Notes: generated by a model from the sequence alone, not told the origin. A stretch of DNA of 64,000 nucleotides from BM520 sp964474455 (GCA_964474455.1 CAYYSU010000005.1:1-64000); one strand, 5' to 3'. Shown: positions 9,501-17,373, counted from the first letter of the stretch. Made by a program: numbers and translations.

Positions 9501-9809
9501 CTTTTTAACAGACCATTAAGTTCTGAATTTCTGAATAACTTTCAAATTGTGGGCTTTGGAGATGTCGGTACAGCCTGGACAGGGATAGGACCCTACTCCC
9601 AAGAGAATGCCCTTTACCGTGAAGAACATTCTAATGGCTCTATCTCTGTGATTGTCGATGTGCAAAAAGAACCCATCGTTGCCGGGTATGGCATGGGCGT
9701 AAGAACTCGGCTGCTGGGTTATTTTATGCGCCTGGATTGTAGCTGGGGATTAAACGATTGGGAGGTACAGCCCGCCAAATGGTACTTTGGCCTGGGTTTA
9801 GACTTTTGA
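6540..9809 (+). CDS. Pseudo-peptidase / TolB-like propeller / Omp85-like barrel fusion protein
   Basis: This 1089-residue envelope protein starts with a clear signal peptide (about residues 1-27, ending SDGAFAQ). Residues about 30-280 look like the peptidase MA-type gluzincin domain, but the expected HExxH is replaced by LIDHMTQG (about 155-162). The following conserved segment reads PSWYIDGL (177-184), where active members normally have Glu. Residues about 300-600 contain TolB-like propeller blades (ISPDGKYIAFS, SYSPDGSKLLLS, IIFSSNRP). Residues about 680-1089 look like a beta-barrel ending with an Omp85/surface-antigen-like region (VGFGDVGTAW, GMGVRTRLLGYFMRLDCSWG) and a terminal Phe. It should therefore be an outer-membrane protein with periplasmic domains. 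Catalysis seems lost, and its role is unknown. The start was chosen for the signal peptide. Confidence 0.78.
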   Translation: MKGKILSLYILILATTLLLLSDGAFAQFYNGSQMEFGRKRLQYRDFVWTYYRYDRFDTYFYRGGEGLANQCSAYADSYLDEIERKLKMRTDDKFKFIVYNTLDDLKQSNIGYMTNQQYNTGGITHILDNKVFLYFNGDITHLNQQIRAGIARILIDHMTQGGSIGNQIKNSTLMDFPSWYIDGLVSYLSNPWGTDIDNLIKDGFISGKYGKFNHLQGEDARLAGHSLWFFIASKYGETVIPDIVYMAKSSRNTDAGFTYVINISFKTLITEWENFFNERYLTEDEGRELPVSDVIKAKPNKKFVYDRVRISPDGKYIAFSYNEVGKYKVYIQDIATGKKKKVLSRGNRLNEKVDFTYPILAWHPSGELLSVITIEKGVVRLNFYNVNTKEKEKINLVNYQQILDASYSPDGSKLLLSAVKNSHSDIFIFDIASGSNMQLTDDIYNDMNPRFINGMKQIIFSSNRPTDTLAENSPRKGIVLRDKNDLFILNYPDKDGLLRRVTNTPFANEKEPREVSPGRYMFLSDVSGIYNRHLAVVDSSIAFVDTIAHYKYFNKTFPVTNYSRSVVDYDIDPGAGYISEIVFHNQRYYTYYSKMDNYTSEPLGTMPETTGYMDEVLRSNLTAEDPQMKIRRNYKRFVSVYEPDLTPGLPLYDRRGDTFPDDSLSQIVSVYTGMDSMSVFLDDPVDYFKPGQKRNYYVEFSINELVTQVDFNSLNYSYQQFSGGTSPIYLNAGFNVFTQIGVTDILEDYRIIGGVKLGSDLTNNEYIINYSDLSGKIDKELILHRKADILYQRAYFANIRNHELLYKLSLPLNRVLYVAATGILRSDKRVYLATDPYNLSEFDLNRNWTGLKAELVFDNSFDLSDNIPVGTKFKVFGEYFQLINNDFHNLYVAGFDLRRYDRLHRTLIWANRLSASTSLGTDRLIYYMGGVDNWIGARFDQNTPISNDVNYAYQSLATNMHGFDQNIRNGNSFMLFNTEVRWPIFQHLFNRPLSSEFLNNFQIVGFGDVGTAWTGIGPYSQENALYREEHSNGSISVIVDVQKEPIVAGYGMGVRTRLLGYFMRLDCSWGLNDWEVQPAKWYFGLGLDF

Positions 9810-10127
9810 CATATTTAATTCTTTGATTATAAACAACTAACGGTTAATAACTTTTTGCTACACCTTCCCTGAAAACGGTTATTTTTTTAAACTTTATACA
9901 AATATTTTTATCCTGAAGAACTTATTCAATGGGTATTCTTTTTCACATCAAAGACTTACGTGTGATGCCAGATTTTTTGTTAATAAGTGTGATTAAGTTA
10001 AACAATGTATAGTTGTATCTTCGTTCATCGAAATATCTGAAGAATCCATTGGCAATTATTTTTGCCGTTACATATACGACAGGTAAACAAATTAAGAACT
10101 ATTTATTAACCCAACATACCATATAGT
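9810..10127 (+). other. Noncoding stretch upstream of the ribonucleotide reductase gene
   Basis: The 318 bases between the barrel gene and nrdJ are AT-rich with no coding signal on either strand. They contain one exact and one near -7 element (10057-10064 and TATCTTCG at 10016-10023). I looked for a cobalamin riboswitch and a NrdR box, and saw neither. A 5-bp stem (GGCAA/TTGCC, 10051-10066) encloses the exact box and is probably fortuitous. Confidence 0.6.
10057..10064 (+). promoter_or_regulatory. -7 promoter box of nrdJ
   Basis: Exact TATTTTTG, 63 bases before the ATG at 10128. A second, imperfect box (TATCTTCG, 10016-10023) could give a longer leader. Confidence 0.5.
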
Positions 10128-12899
10128 ATGAGTGATGATAATGTACCCTATGTAAATGATTTGTTCTCGCAAATCGTTGATGAGACCCCAGCTACAGAAC
10201 ATAAAAAAGAACATGGATTAAATGGACTCTATAATGAGGTGCTCAAGGTGCGTCAGAATGATGAGGTTGAAGGGGTGAAGAAGGAGGATGTTATTGTTAA
10301 TGCACAATCACAGGAATTAAATCAGATGGCACAGGAAGAAGAAACACAACCACAACAGAAACCTCTTCAAGGGTATACCTATGAAGAGGCTATACAAGAA
10401 TCAACACGTTATTTTGATGGTGACGACCTTGCTGCCAGTGTATGGGTAAGCAAGTATGCCCTTAAAGATAGTGATGGAAATCTTTATGAGAAGTCTCCTA
10501 TGGATATGCATCACCGTATCGCATCTGAAATAGCACGTATCGAAAAAAAATATCCTAACCCATTGGGGGAGGATGTTATCTTCGAGCTCTTAACAGATTT
10601 TAAATATGTTATCCCCGCAGGAAGCCCCATGGCAGGTATTGGAAACCCTTTCCAGACCTCCTCGCTCTCAAACTGCTTTGTGATAGGTAACCCCGGAACC
10701 TCCGACTCTTATGGTGGAATATTGAAAGTTGACCAGGAACAGGTGCAGCTGATGAAACGCCGTGGCGGTGTAGGTCACGACCTGAGCCACATACGACCAA
10801 CCGGAAGCCCGGTGAAAAATACAGCGCTCACCTCCACAGGTGTTGTGCCTTTCATGGAAAGATACTCCAACTCAACACGCGAAGTGGCGCAGGATGGGCG
10901 ACGTGGAGCTCTTATGCTATCCATAAATATTAAACATCCTGATGCTGAAAGGTTTATAGATGCTAAACTGATACAGGGAAAAGTGACAGGCGCCAACATA
11001 TCTGTAAAACTTACCGACGAATTTATGACTGCCGTGAAGGAAAACAAACCTTTTATTCAGCAGTTTCCCATAAATTCCGATAACCCGAAGATAGTTCAGG
11101 AAATTGATGCCCGTAATCTGTGGAATAAAATTATTAAAAATGCATGGGCCTCGGCAGAACCCGGCGTGCTGTTCTGGGATACCGTCATAAATGAATCAGT
11201 AGCGGATTGCTACTCCGATTACGGTTTCGCAACAGTCTCCACAAACCCATGTGGGGAAATACCGCTATGCCCATACGACAGCTGCCGTTTGATTGCCCTG
11301 AACCTATACAGTTACGTTGAAGAACCCTTCACTCCTAATGCACGATTCAATTCGGAAAAATTTGTCCGACACGTACACTATACTCAGCGTATAATGGATG
11401 ATATCGTGGACCTGGAGATAGAAAAAATTGAAGCTATCCTCGAAAAAATTGATGCTGACCCTGAAGATGCAGAAACAAAACGTATTGAGCGTAAACTGTG
11501 GGAGAATATTCGTGAGAAGAGCCTCCAGGGTCGCCGTACCGGTATTGGTATCACGGCAGAAGGTGATATGCTCGCTGCCCTGGGCCTGCAATATGGCTCC
11601 GACCTGGGAATAGAATTCTCCTCCGATGTACATAAAATACTCGCTACAGAAGCTTATCGCTCTTCTGTATTACTCGCCGCTGAACGAGGCGCTTTCCCAA
11701 TATTCAATTATGAAAAAGAGAAAGAAAACCCCATGATAAAACGTATCGGGGAACAGGACTCTTCCATTATTGAAAAAATGCGTATAACAGGACGACGAAA
11801 TATCGCTATGCTTACCATAGCACCAACAGGATCGGTGAGTATTTGTACCCAAACGACATCAGGTATTGAACCCGCGTTTATGGTGTCGTACACCCGTAGA
11901 AGAAAAGTTAATCCCAACGATAAAAATGTTAATGTAACATTCACTGATGAGGTTGGAGACACATGGGAGGAGTATCGCGTATTCCATCATAAATTTATTA
12001 CCTGGCTTAAAGTTAAAGGTTACGATATTGAGGAAGTTAAAAGGATGAGCGACGAGGATCTAAATACTCTCATTGAAGCATCTCCTTATCATAAATCTAC
12101 GGCCAATGATATCGATTGGGTTTCTAAAGTAAAAATGCAGGGCGCTATTCAAAAATGGGTCGACCATAGTATCTCAGTGACAGTGAATATCCCTGAAAGC
12201 ACCTCCGTGGAACTGGTGGGCGACATCTACCAGACAGCCTGGGAATCAGGATGTAAGGGGATGACTATCTACCGTGATGGAAGCCGCTCCGGTGTGTTGA
12301 TAGATAGTTCTAAAGATAATTTGGAAGACGGATGTGTCTTCCATGAAACAAGGGCTCCATCACGTCCCAAGAGCCTGGAAGCTGATATCGTACGTTTCCA
12401 GAATAATTATGGTAAATGGATTGCTGTTGTGGGTCTCCTTGACGGAAAACCGTATGAGATCTTTACCGGTCTTGCCGATGACTTCTTTATGCCACCGTGG
12501 GTAGATGAAGGATGGATAGTGAAGGAACGTGAACCGGGAGTGAGAAAAGCCCGTTACGATTTTGTCTATGAGGATAAACAGGGCTACAAGGTTACCATGC
12601 AGGGCCTTTCCCGCTCCTTTAACAAAGAATACTGGAACTATGCCCGACTGATATCAGGTATCCTGCGCCATGGAATGCCCCTTCATTTTGCCGTAGAACT
12701 GATCCAAAACCTTACCCTGGAAGAGGACACCATAAATACTTGGAAGAACGGAGTGGTAAGGGCACTGAAAAGATATATCAAAGATGGTACTAAAGCATCA
12801 TCGGAGGAAGAGTGCCCAACGTGTGCAAGTAAAGGAACACTGGTATTTAAGGAAGGTTGTCTTTTGTGTACCAATTGTGGCTATAGTAAATGCGGTTGA
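10128..12899 (+). CDS. nrdJ: Adenosylcobalamin-dependent (class II) ribonucleotide reductase
   Basis: This 923-residue cytoplasmic enzyme reduces ribonucleotides to deoxyribonucleotides using adenosylcobalamin, and works with or without oxygen. Signature regions are SSLSNCFVI, the thiyl-radical segment NPCGEIPLCP (Cys about residue 375) and APTGSVSICTQTTSGIEP. A TSCPD-type domain (about 755-865) is followed by a C-terminal zinc-ribbon with CPTC...CTNCGYSKCG (896-923), whose cysteines probably also re-reduce the active site. Residues 1-80 are a charged, Gln/Glu-rich extension of low complexity. The gene is alone, with no activase or R2 subunit beside it, consistent with class II. The cell needs cobalamin or must make it. 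Confidence 0.95.
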   Translation: MSDDNVPYVNDLFSQIVDETPATEHKKEHGLNGLYNEVLKVRQNDEVEGVKKEDVIVNAQSQELNQMAQEEETQPQQKPLQGYTYEEAIQESTRYFDGDDLAASVWVSKYALKDSDGNLYEKSPMDMHHRIASEIARIEKKYPNPLGEDVIFELLTDFKYVIPAGSPMAGIGNPFQTSSLSNCFVIGNPGTSDSYGGILKVDQEQVQLMKRRGGVGHDLSHIRPTGSPVKNTALTSTGVVPFMERYSNSTREVAQDGRRGALMLSINIKHPDAERFIDAKLIQGKVTGANISVKLTDEFMTAVKENKPFIQQFPINSDNPKIVQEIDARNLWNKIIKNAWASAEPGVLFWDTVINESVADCYSDYGFATVSTNPCGEIPLCPYDSCRLIALNLYSYVEEPFTPNARFNSEKFVRHVHYTQRIMDDIVDLEIEKIEAILEKIDADPEDAETKRIERKLWENIREKSLQGRRTGIGITAEGDMLAALGLQYGSDLGIEFSSDVHKILATEAYRSSVLLAAERGAFPIFNYEKEKENPMIKRIGEQDSSIIEKMRITGRRNIAMLTIAPTGSVSICTQTTSGIEPAFMVSYTRRRKVNPNDKNVNVTFTDEVGDTWEEYRVFHHKFITWLKVKGYDIEEVKRMSDEDLNTLIEASPYHKSTANDIDWVSKVKMQGAIQKWVDHSISVTVNIPESTSVELVGDIYQTAWESGCKGMTIYRDGSRSGVLIDSSKDNLEDGCVFHETRAPSRPKSLEADIVRFQNNYGKWIAVVGLLDGKPYEIFTGLADDFFMPPWVDEGWIVKEREPGVRKARYDFVYEDKQGYKVTMQGLSRSFNKEYWNYARLISGILRHGMPLHFAVELIQNLTLEEDTINTWKNGVVRALKRYIKDGTKASSEEECPTCASKGTLVFKEGCLLCTNCGYSKCG

Positions 12900-12975
12900 T
12901 GCCGTCGGGTCACCTTATTCCGGGCCGGGACACCGAGGCAATCTTCAGCAATAATGGTACAATCTTCGTCGGATA
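12900..12975. other. Short GC-rich intergenic segment
   Basis: The 76 bases between nrdJ and the convergent repeat-protein gene are clearly richer in G+C than their surroundings at 12900-12945, with clustered CGGG/CCGG runs. No ORF, clean hairpin with T-run or tRNA fits. It may be a REP-like or degenerate structured element, or a poorly formed shared terminator. Confidence 0.35.
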
Positions 12976-13374
12976 CTAAAACTGCTTCTTATGATAATCA
13001 TGATACTGATTGTCACGGAAATAATTGATACAATCAGCCAGATAGAGAAAGATATCAAGCTCGCGTTCTTTTAACCACAAGGCAGCTTCAACCTTTCTGT
13101 TACAGGCATCTGCGAAAGCAGCTAAAATTTCATAATCATTTTTGCGCAACCATACATAGGCCTGCAGCTTATTGTCGATGGCGCTATCCAATGCTGCCAA
13201 CTCAGGATACCCGTTTTTTATCATCCATTCAAAGGCTTCCATACTGCCACGGATAGATAATGACAGAAGCCCCAGCTCAGGATAGTCGTTCTCCATAAGC
13301 CAGCGATGCAATTCCGAGTTGCCTTTAAACGTTTCTCCAAAAGCAAGTAATACTTTTACAGGATATGTTTCCAT
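12976..13374 (-). CDS. Small tandem-repeat protein with 25-residue helical repeats
   Basis: I do not recognise a named family. The 132-residue protein has no signal peptide or membrane helix. Its core consists of successive units of exactly 25 residues that begin with Trp: WLMENDYPELG, WMIKNGYPELA, WLRKNDYEILA and WLKERELDIFL. Each continues with an Ala-rich amphipathic segment (for example DSAIDNKLQAYV). A partial unit precedes the first, so about four and a half repeats form most of the protein. Such spacing suggests a helical-hairpin solenoid, loosely like ankyrin or Sel1 repeats, usually used for protein binding. It has its own near-leaderless promoter and is convergent with nrdJ. Confidence 0.8.
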   Translation of the reverse strand: METYPVKVLLAFGETFKGNSELHRWLMENDYPELGLLSLSIRGSMEAFEWMIKNGYPELAALDSAIDNKLQAYVWLRKNDYEILAAFADACNRKVEAALWLKERELDIFLYLADCINYFRDNQYHDYHKKQF

Positions 13375-13379
13375 TATTG

Positions 13380-13387
13380 CAAAGATA
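13380..13387 (-). promoter_or_regulatory. -7 promoter box of the 25-residue-repeat gene
   Basis: Exact TATCTTTG on the minus strand, only 5 bases before the ATG, so a leaderless or near-leaderless transcript is expected. Confidence 0.55.
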
Positions 13388-13433
13388 CATCATCATATTT
13401 TATTTCTCTATCTCTGATGTGTCTGCTTTTTCC

Positions 13434-13441
13434 TATTTTTG
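13434..13441 (+). promoter_or_regulatory. -7 promoter box of the MORN/YwqK-repeat gene
   Basis: Exact TATTTTTG, 19 bases before the ATG at 13461. It faces away from the repeat-gene promoter at 13380. Confidence 0.55.
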
Positions 13442-13460
13442 AACTGAAAATTATATTATC

Positions 13461-14753
13461 ATGAAATATTATCATCATTTTACCATAATACTACTACTCT
13501 GTTCCTTTACCGGGATGTCGCAAATCTTTGTTAAAGAGTATTATCCCGGCGATACTACAGTGAAGGCTGAGGGCTATATGACGTCGGATTCAGTAAAGCA
13601 TGGTCTTTGGACTACATACTACGATAGTGGAATAAAGGAGTCTGCCGGAATGATGGAAAACGGTCAGCAGTCGGGCGCCTGGAGATACTGGTATCGCTTT
13701 GGGATGAAAAGGAAAGTAGCAAATTTTGGTGATGGCATTGATACTCTTTGGTATGCTGCCGGCAATGTGCAGTCTGTGGGATCGGTAAAAAATGGACGTC
13801 GTGAAGGATCCTGGAAACAATTTTATCCCACCGGATCTTTTAAAGAGGATGTTATATACAGCAATGGAATGAAAGAGGGAGAAGTACAGAGCTGGTATGA
13901 GAATGGAAGCATCTCTTTCGATGGACAGTTTACCCGCGACAGTCTGTGGGGCTATTGTAAATGGTGGTATGAAAACGGGAGTCTTGAAATGGAGGGTCGC
14001 GTTGATCACGATCTGCAACAGGGTGTCTGGAAGTTCTATCACCCCAACGGGCAGCTGGGAAGCACAGGTCTGTTTGAGAATGGAATGCGGCAGGGTGAAT
14101 GGATTTTCTACTACGAAACAGGAGAGAAATGGAAATCCGGGTCTTATGTTAACGACGTTAGGGAAGGAGAGTGGATAGTATGGTATGAGCACGGACAAAT
14201 TCATCATAAAGGTTCTTTCCTGCATGATAAAGAGAACGGTTTGTGGCAGCAGTGGTATTCCAATGGCTCTTTGAGCTATCAGGGCAACTTCAAAGCCGGG
14301 GAAATGCATGGTTTGTGGGAAGGATGGTACGACTCGGGTGCGTTGAAATACAGAAATAATTACGCAAACAACCAACGCGACGGAATGTCTCAGTATTGGT
14401 TCAGAAATGGTCAAATGAAATATCAGGGCTATTTTAAAAAAGGTATGCGCCACGGCCACTGGACCGAGTGGTCAGAGTATGGGAAATGTATCCGCAAAGG
14501 GGATTATAATAATGATGCAAAACACGGAAAGTGGTCATACTATGATGAGGCTGGGGTAAGAATCCGGGAGCAGAATTTCCGGGATAATAGCCCCGATGGA
14601 GCGTGGAAGACATTTCATATGAACAACAAGGTCAGTGGTGAAGGGAAATATGTAGATAAGAAAAAACAAGGCACGTGGAAATACTATAATGAAGCCGGGC
14701 AACTAATCCGGAAGGTAGTTTATAAAAATGACCGAATAGTCAGCTCAGATTAG
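13461..14753 (+). CDS. MORN/YwqK-type repeat protein, exported
   Basis: This 430-residue protein has a signal peptide (about residues 1-20, ending FTGMSQ). Nearly all the rest is a tandem array with a period of about 23 residues. Its consensus is G-x-W-x-x-(W/Y)-Y-x-x-G followed by an aliphatic/Gly strand (examples: GVWKFYHPNG, GEWIFYYETG, GTWKYYNEAG). About sixteen units are visible. This is the MORN_2/YwqK architecture, often labelled toxin-antitoxin YwqK antitoxin by automatic annotation. Nothing here shows a toxin, and the signal peptide argues for a periplasmic or surface structural or binding role. The last 9 bases overlap the end of the convergent histidine kinase gene. Confidence 0.85.
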   Translation: MKYYHHFTIILLLCSFTGMSQIFVKEYYPGDTTVKAEGYMTSDSVKHGLWTTYYDSGIKESAGMMENGQQSGAWRYWYRFGMKRKVANFGDGIDTLWYAAGNVQSVGSVKNGRREGSWKQFYPTGSFKEDVIYSNGMKEGEVQSWYENGSISFDGQFTRDSLWGYCKWWYENGSLEMEGRVDHDLQQGVWKFYHPNGQLGSTGLFENGMRQGEWIFYYETGEKWKSGSYVNDVREGEWIVWYEHGQIHHKGSFLHDKENGLWQQWYSNGSLSYQGNFKAGEMHGLWEGWYDSGALKYRNNYANNQRDGMSQYWFRNGQMKYQGYFKKGMRHGHWTEWSEYGKCIRKGDYNNDAKHGKWSYYDEAGVRIREQNFRDNSPDGAWKTFHMNNKVSGEGKYVDKKKQGTWKYYNEAGQLIRKVVYKNDRIVSSD

Positions 14754-15809
14754 ATTTTTGGTCGCTTTTTCCAGTGTAAAGCCAAAGGTGGTCCCAATAC
14801 CTTTTTTACTACGAACATTTATGGTTTGATCATGTGAATGGATAATGTGTTTTACTATAGAGAGGCCTAATCCTGTTCCGCCCTGATCGCGCGAACGAGC
14901 CTTGTCGGTGCGGTAAAAACGTTCAAAAAGCCGTGGAATGGACTCTTCGGGAATCCCAATTCCATTATCACTTACCTCCACAAGGATGTTTTCTCCCATA
15001 TCAAAGAAGCTAATGCCGGTTTGTCCATTGTCACTCTTACTATATTTAATAGCATTGTCGATGAGGTTTGTGAGAACCTGCCGTATCTCATACCTGTCGG
15101 CAGAAACCACAATGTTACGATCAGGATTTCCAAGAAGAGATATGGCATTACCATTTGTCTTTGCTTTTACCTCCAAAAATTCTATTACATCTTTTGTAAG
15201 TGTAACGATGTCAAAAACCTCTTTTTGTGGTTGTAATTCTCCGCTTTCCAGCTTGCTGATAGCCTCCAGATCATTGACAATGGCTATCATCCTGTTAATA
15301 CTCTGTTCTGTTTTGAGCAGGTATTTTCTATTTATGGAGGAATCCTCAATTCCACCATCAAGAAGAGTAAGGACATAGCCCTGCATATTAAATATCGGTG
15401 TTTTGAGCTCATGAGATACATTGCCAATAAATTCGCGCCTGTAGCTTGCGCTCTGCTCCAGGTCGCGAATCTTACGGCTTTGAATCTCTGCCCACTCTTT
15501 AACTTCGGTATTTACCTTTTCAAGAACATCATCTTCATTAAGATCTATGGTGCTACTCTTTTGTCCTTTGGGGCGCTTAAGGTTGTGGATTGTTTTATAA
15601 ATGAGTTTTATCTTTTTATAAAAAAAATTCTCAAGTGTTGTTTTGATAAGAATATAGGATGAAAGAAAAATAAACAGCGCAATACCTATTATCCCCGGAG
15701 CCGATAGCCCTGGGAATAACAAATTGTTAATGATAAGTAGAAGTATCATTACTGCGGTTATTACCACCGCATTGAATAGAGCCAGATTTTTGGGAGAGTT
15801 AAACTGCAT
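14745..15809 (-). CDS. PhoR-like membrane sensor histidine kinase
   Basis: This 354-residue kinase has two N-terminal membrane helices (about residues 10-32 and 36-56) with almost no periplasmic loop, so the signal is probably sensed in the membrane or cytoplasm. A short linker leads to the HisKA domain with the phospho-acceptor His in SHELKTP (about residue 133). The HATPase domain shows the N box (NLIDNAIKYS), G1 (DNGIGIP), F region (LFERFYR) and G2 (GGTGLGLSIV). It lies 65 bases downstream of the response regulator gene and is probably co-transcribed with it. It resembles PhoR/WalK-type kinases but has no visible HAMP or PAS domain. Its 3' end overlaps the convergent MORN gene. Confidence 0.9.
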   Translation of the reverse strand: MQFNSPKNLALFNAVVITAVMILLLIINNLLFPGLSAPGIIGIALFIFLSSYILIKTTLENFFYKKIKLIYKTIHNLKRPKGQKSSTIDLNEDDVLEKVNTEVKEWAEIQSRKIRDLEQSASYRREFIGNVSHELKTPIFNMQGYVLTLLDGGIEDSSINRKYLLKTEQSINRMIAIVNDLEAISKLESGELQPQKEVFDIVTLTKDVIEFLEVKAKTNGNAISLLGNPDRNIVVSADRYEIRQVLTNLIDNAIKYSKSDNGQTGISFFDMGENILVEVSDNGIGIPEESIPRLFERFYRTDKARSRDQGGTGLGLSIVKHIIHSHDQTINVRSKKGIGTTFGFTLEKATKNLI

Positions 15810-15874
15810 GACAATAAAATATTAATTCGATACATATATAACTCGTATGCTTAGTATTTGTTGAAAAGATACCT

Positions 15875-16558
15875 TTATGATTCGAATTTGTAGCCTACAC
15901 CTTTTACAGTTTTGATATTTGTGATATCAAGTTTTTCACGAATCTTCCGGATATGAACATCAATAGTCCGGTCGCCAACGATAACATCAGTGCCCCAAAC
16001 GCGTTCAAAGATTTCATCCCGAGTAAATACCTTATCCGGCTTTGAGGTCAGAAGTGAAAGTATTTCGAACTCTTTCTTTGGCATGGAAATGCTAACACCT
16101 TTTTTTTCAACGATATATCTCTCTTGATCGATTATTATGCCGCATACTTCTTTGCGGTCTGCAGATTGGTCAGCGTCACGGTAACGACGCAGTAAAGCTT
16201 TTACTTTAGAAACCAATACCTTTGGCTTGATGGGCTTAGTAACATAGTCGTCAGCTCCGGCATCAAAACCGGCTATTTGGCTGTAATCTTCACCTCTGGC
16301 GGTCAGGAAAATGATAATTATAGATTCACTATCATCTAGCTTACGTATCTCAGAGCAAGCTTCAATACCATCAATCTCGGGCATCATAACGTCAAGAATA
16401 ATCAGATGTGGCTTTACCTTACCTGCCAGTTCTATGGCTTCTTTACCATTGGAACCTGTAAATACCTGGTAGCCTTCCTTTTTCAAATTATAGGAGAGGA
16501 ATTCCAGCACATCGGGCTCATCATCAACCAAAAGAATTTTGTAAATTTCGTTACCCAT
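15875..16558 (-). CDS. OmpR/PhoB-family response regulator
   Basis: This 227-residue transcription factor has an N-terminal receiver domain (acidic pair about residues 12-13, phospho-acceptor Asp about 56 in LIILDVMMP, switch Thr about 86, Lys about 108 in DDYVTKPI). The C-terminal winged-helix DNA-binding domain contains FEILSLLTSKPDKVFTRDEI and the recognition-helix region VGDRTIDVHIRKIREKL. It is followed by the PhoR-like kinase gene, its likely partner. The PhoB family controls phosphate genes in many bacteria, but the regulon here cannot be deduced. Confidence 0.93.
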   Translation of the reverse strand: MGNEIYKILLVDDEPDVLEFLSYNLKKEGYQVFTGSNGKEAIELAGKVKPHLIILDVMMPEIDGIEACSEIRKLDDSESIIIIFLTARGEDYSQIAGFDAGADDYVTKPIKPKVLVSKVKALLRRYRDADQSADRKEVCGIIIDQERYIVEKKGVSISMPKKEFEILSLLTSKPDKVFTRDEIFERVWGTDVIVGDRTIDVHIRKIREKLDITNIKTVKGVGYKFES

Positions 16559-16583
16559 TCTGTTTTAGTGTTTTCGCATGAAG

Positions 16584-16591
16584 CAAATGTA
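16584..16591 (-). promoter_or_regulatory. -7 promoter box of the two-component operon
   Basis: Exact TACATTTG on the minus strand, 25 bases before the regulator ATG. Confidence 0.5.
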
Positions 16592-16716
16592 TTAATAATT
16601 AATCAGGCGCATGTTACTTAATGTTTATTTCATGCATTTGATAATTTCTTACATTTACCGTGAAATAGAGATAGTCTCACTTTATTAGTGATTAAAGGTA
16701 GTAAAAATTAAATGTT

Positions 16717-17370
16717 ATGAAGAATTTCTCTCTCATTATACTGGTGTTAAATTTAGTTTTCCTCTCCGGTGTTTCGGCGCAACAGTTTAATGGTGGAATA
16801 ATTGGAGGCATATCAGCCTCTGAGATTATGGGCGATCAACTTCATGGTCCCAATAAGCTGGGAGCTTATGCCGGAGTTTTCGCAAACATATACATTACTG
16901 ATCGCTCAGCCCTCCAGATGGAGCTTGATTTTGTGCAGAAAGGAAGCCGTAAGGTTCCCGGTGCCGCCGATACTATTCCAAATCAAGTATATGATTATAA
17001 ACTTGTTTTGAATTATATAAATGTTCCATTTTTGTATCGTTATGACTGGACAAAATACATCTCTGTGGAAGTGGGTCCCAGTTTTAGTTTTTTGCTTAAT
17101 AGTTATGAAATGGTAAATGGCTGGGAGAATGATGATGTTAATGGCGGAGATTTCAACTTCCTTGATTTTGGCATTGATGTGGGAGCAAGTTTTCGTTTTT
17201 TACTTAACTGGGAGCTTAATGTACGATATTCCAATACCTTTTTCCTTACTCCGGTTCGTGCCCATGCCGGGAACACACAAACATTCTTCAATCGTGGACA
17301 ATTAAACGAAGTGTTGAGCTTCACCCTGCACTATACTATGTTTGCTCGTGGCCGCAGATGGTTTGAATAA
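16717..17370 (+). CDS. PorT-like outer-membrane beta-barrel protein
   Basis: This 217-residue protein has a signal peptide (about 1-21, ending GVSAQ). A small eight-stranded-type barrel follows: GGIIGGISASEIMGD at the start, alternating amphipathic strands (LNYINVPFLYRYDW, YISVEVGPSFSFLL, WELNVRYSNTFFLTP) and a final strand ending VLSFTLHYTMFARGRR. This matches the PorT/outer_beta_barrel family of Bacteroidota. PorT itself belongs to the type IX secretion machinery, but most family members have no known function, so I do not assign that role. A near-match -7 box (TACATTTA) lies at 16650-16657. Confidence 0.82.
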   Translation: MKNFSLIILVLNLVFLSGVSAQQFNGGIIGGISASEIMGDQLHGPNKLGAYAGVFANIYITDRSALQMELDFVQKGSRKVPGAADTIPNQVYDYKLVLNYINVPFLYRYDWTKYISVEVGPSFSFLLNSYEMVNGWENDDVNGGDFNFLDFGIDVGASFRFLLNWELNVRYSNTFFLTPVRAHAGNTQTFFNRGQLNEVLSFTLHYTMFARGRRWFE

Positions 17371-17373
17371 AAA

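Noticed and set aside
9810..10127. A cobalamin riboswitch or NrdR site before nrdJ
   Set aside because: No B12-box-like sequence or matching fold elements were seen, nor paired NrdR-type palindromes.
13590..14459. A 289-residue open frame on the strand opposite the MORN/YwqK gene
   Set aside because: It mirrors the periodic repeat composition of the real gene, has no start context or family match, and the sense strand has a signal peptide and proper repeats.
14938..15378. Long open frame opposite the histidine kinase gene
   Set aside because: It lies wholly inside the kinase coding region, which shows all kinase motifs. It is a composition shadow.
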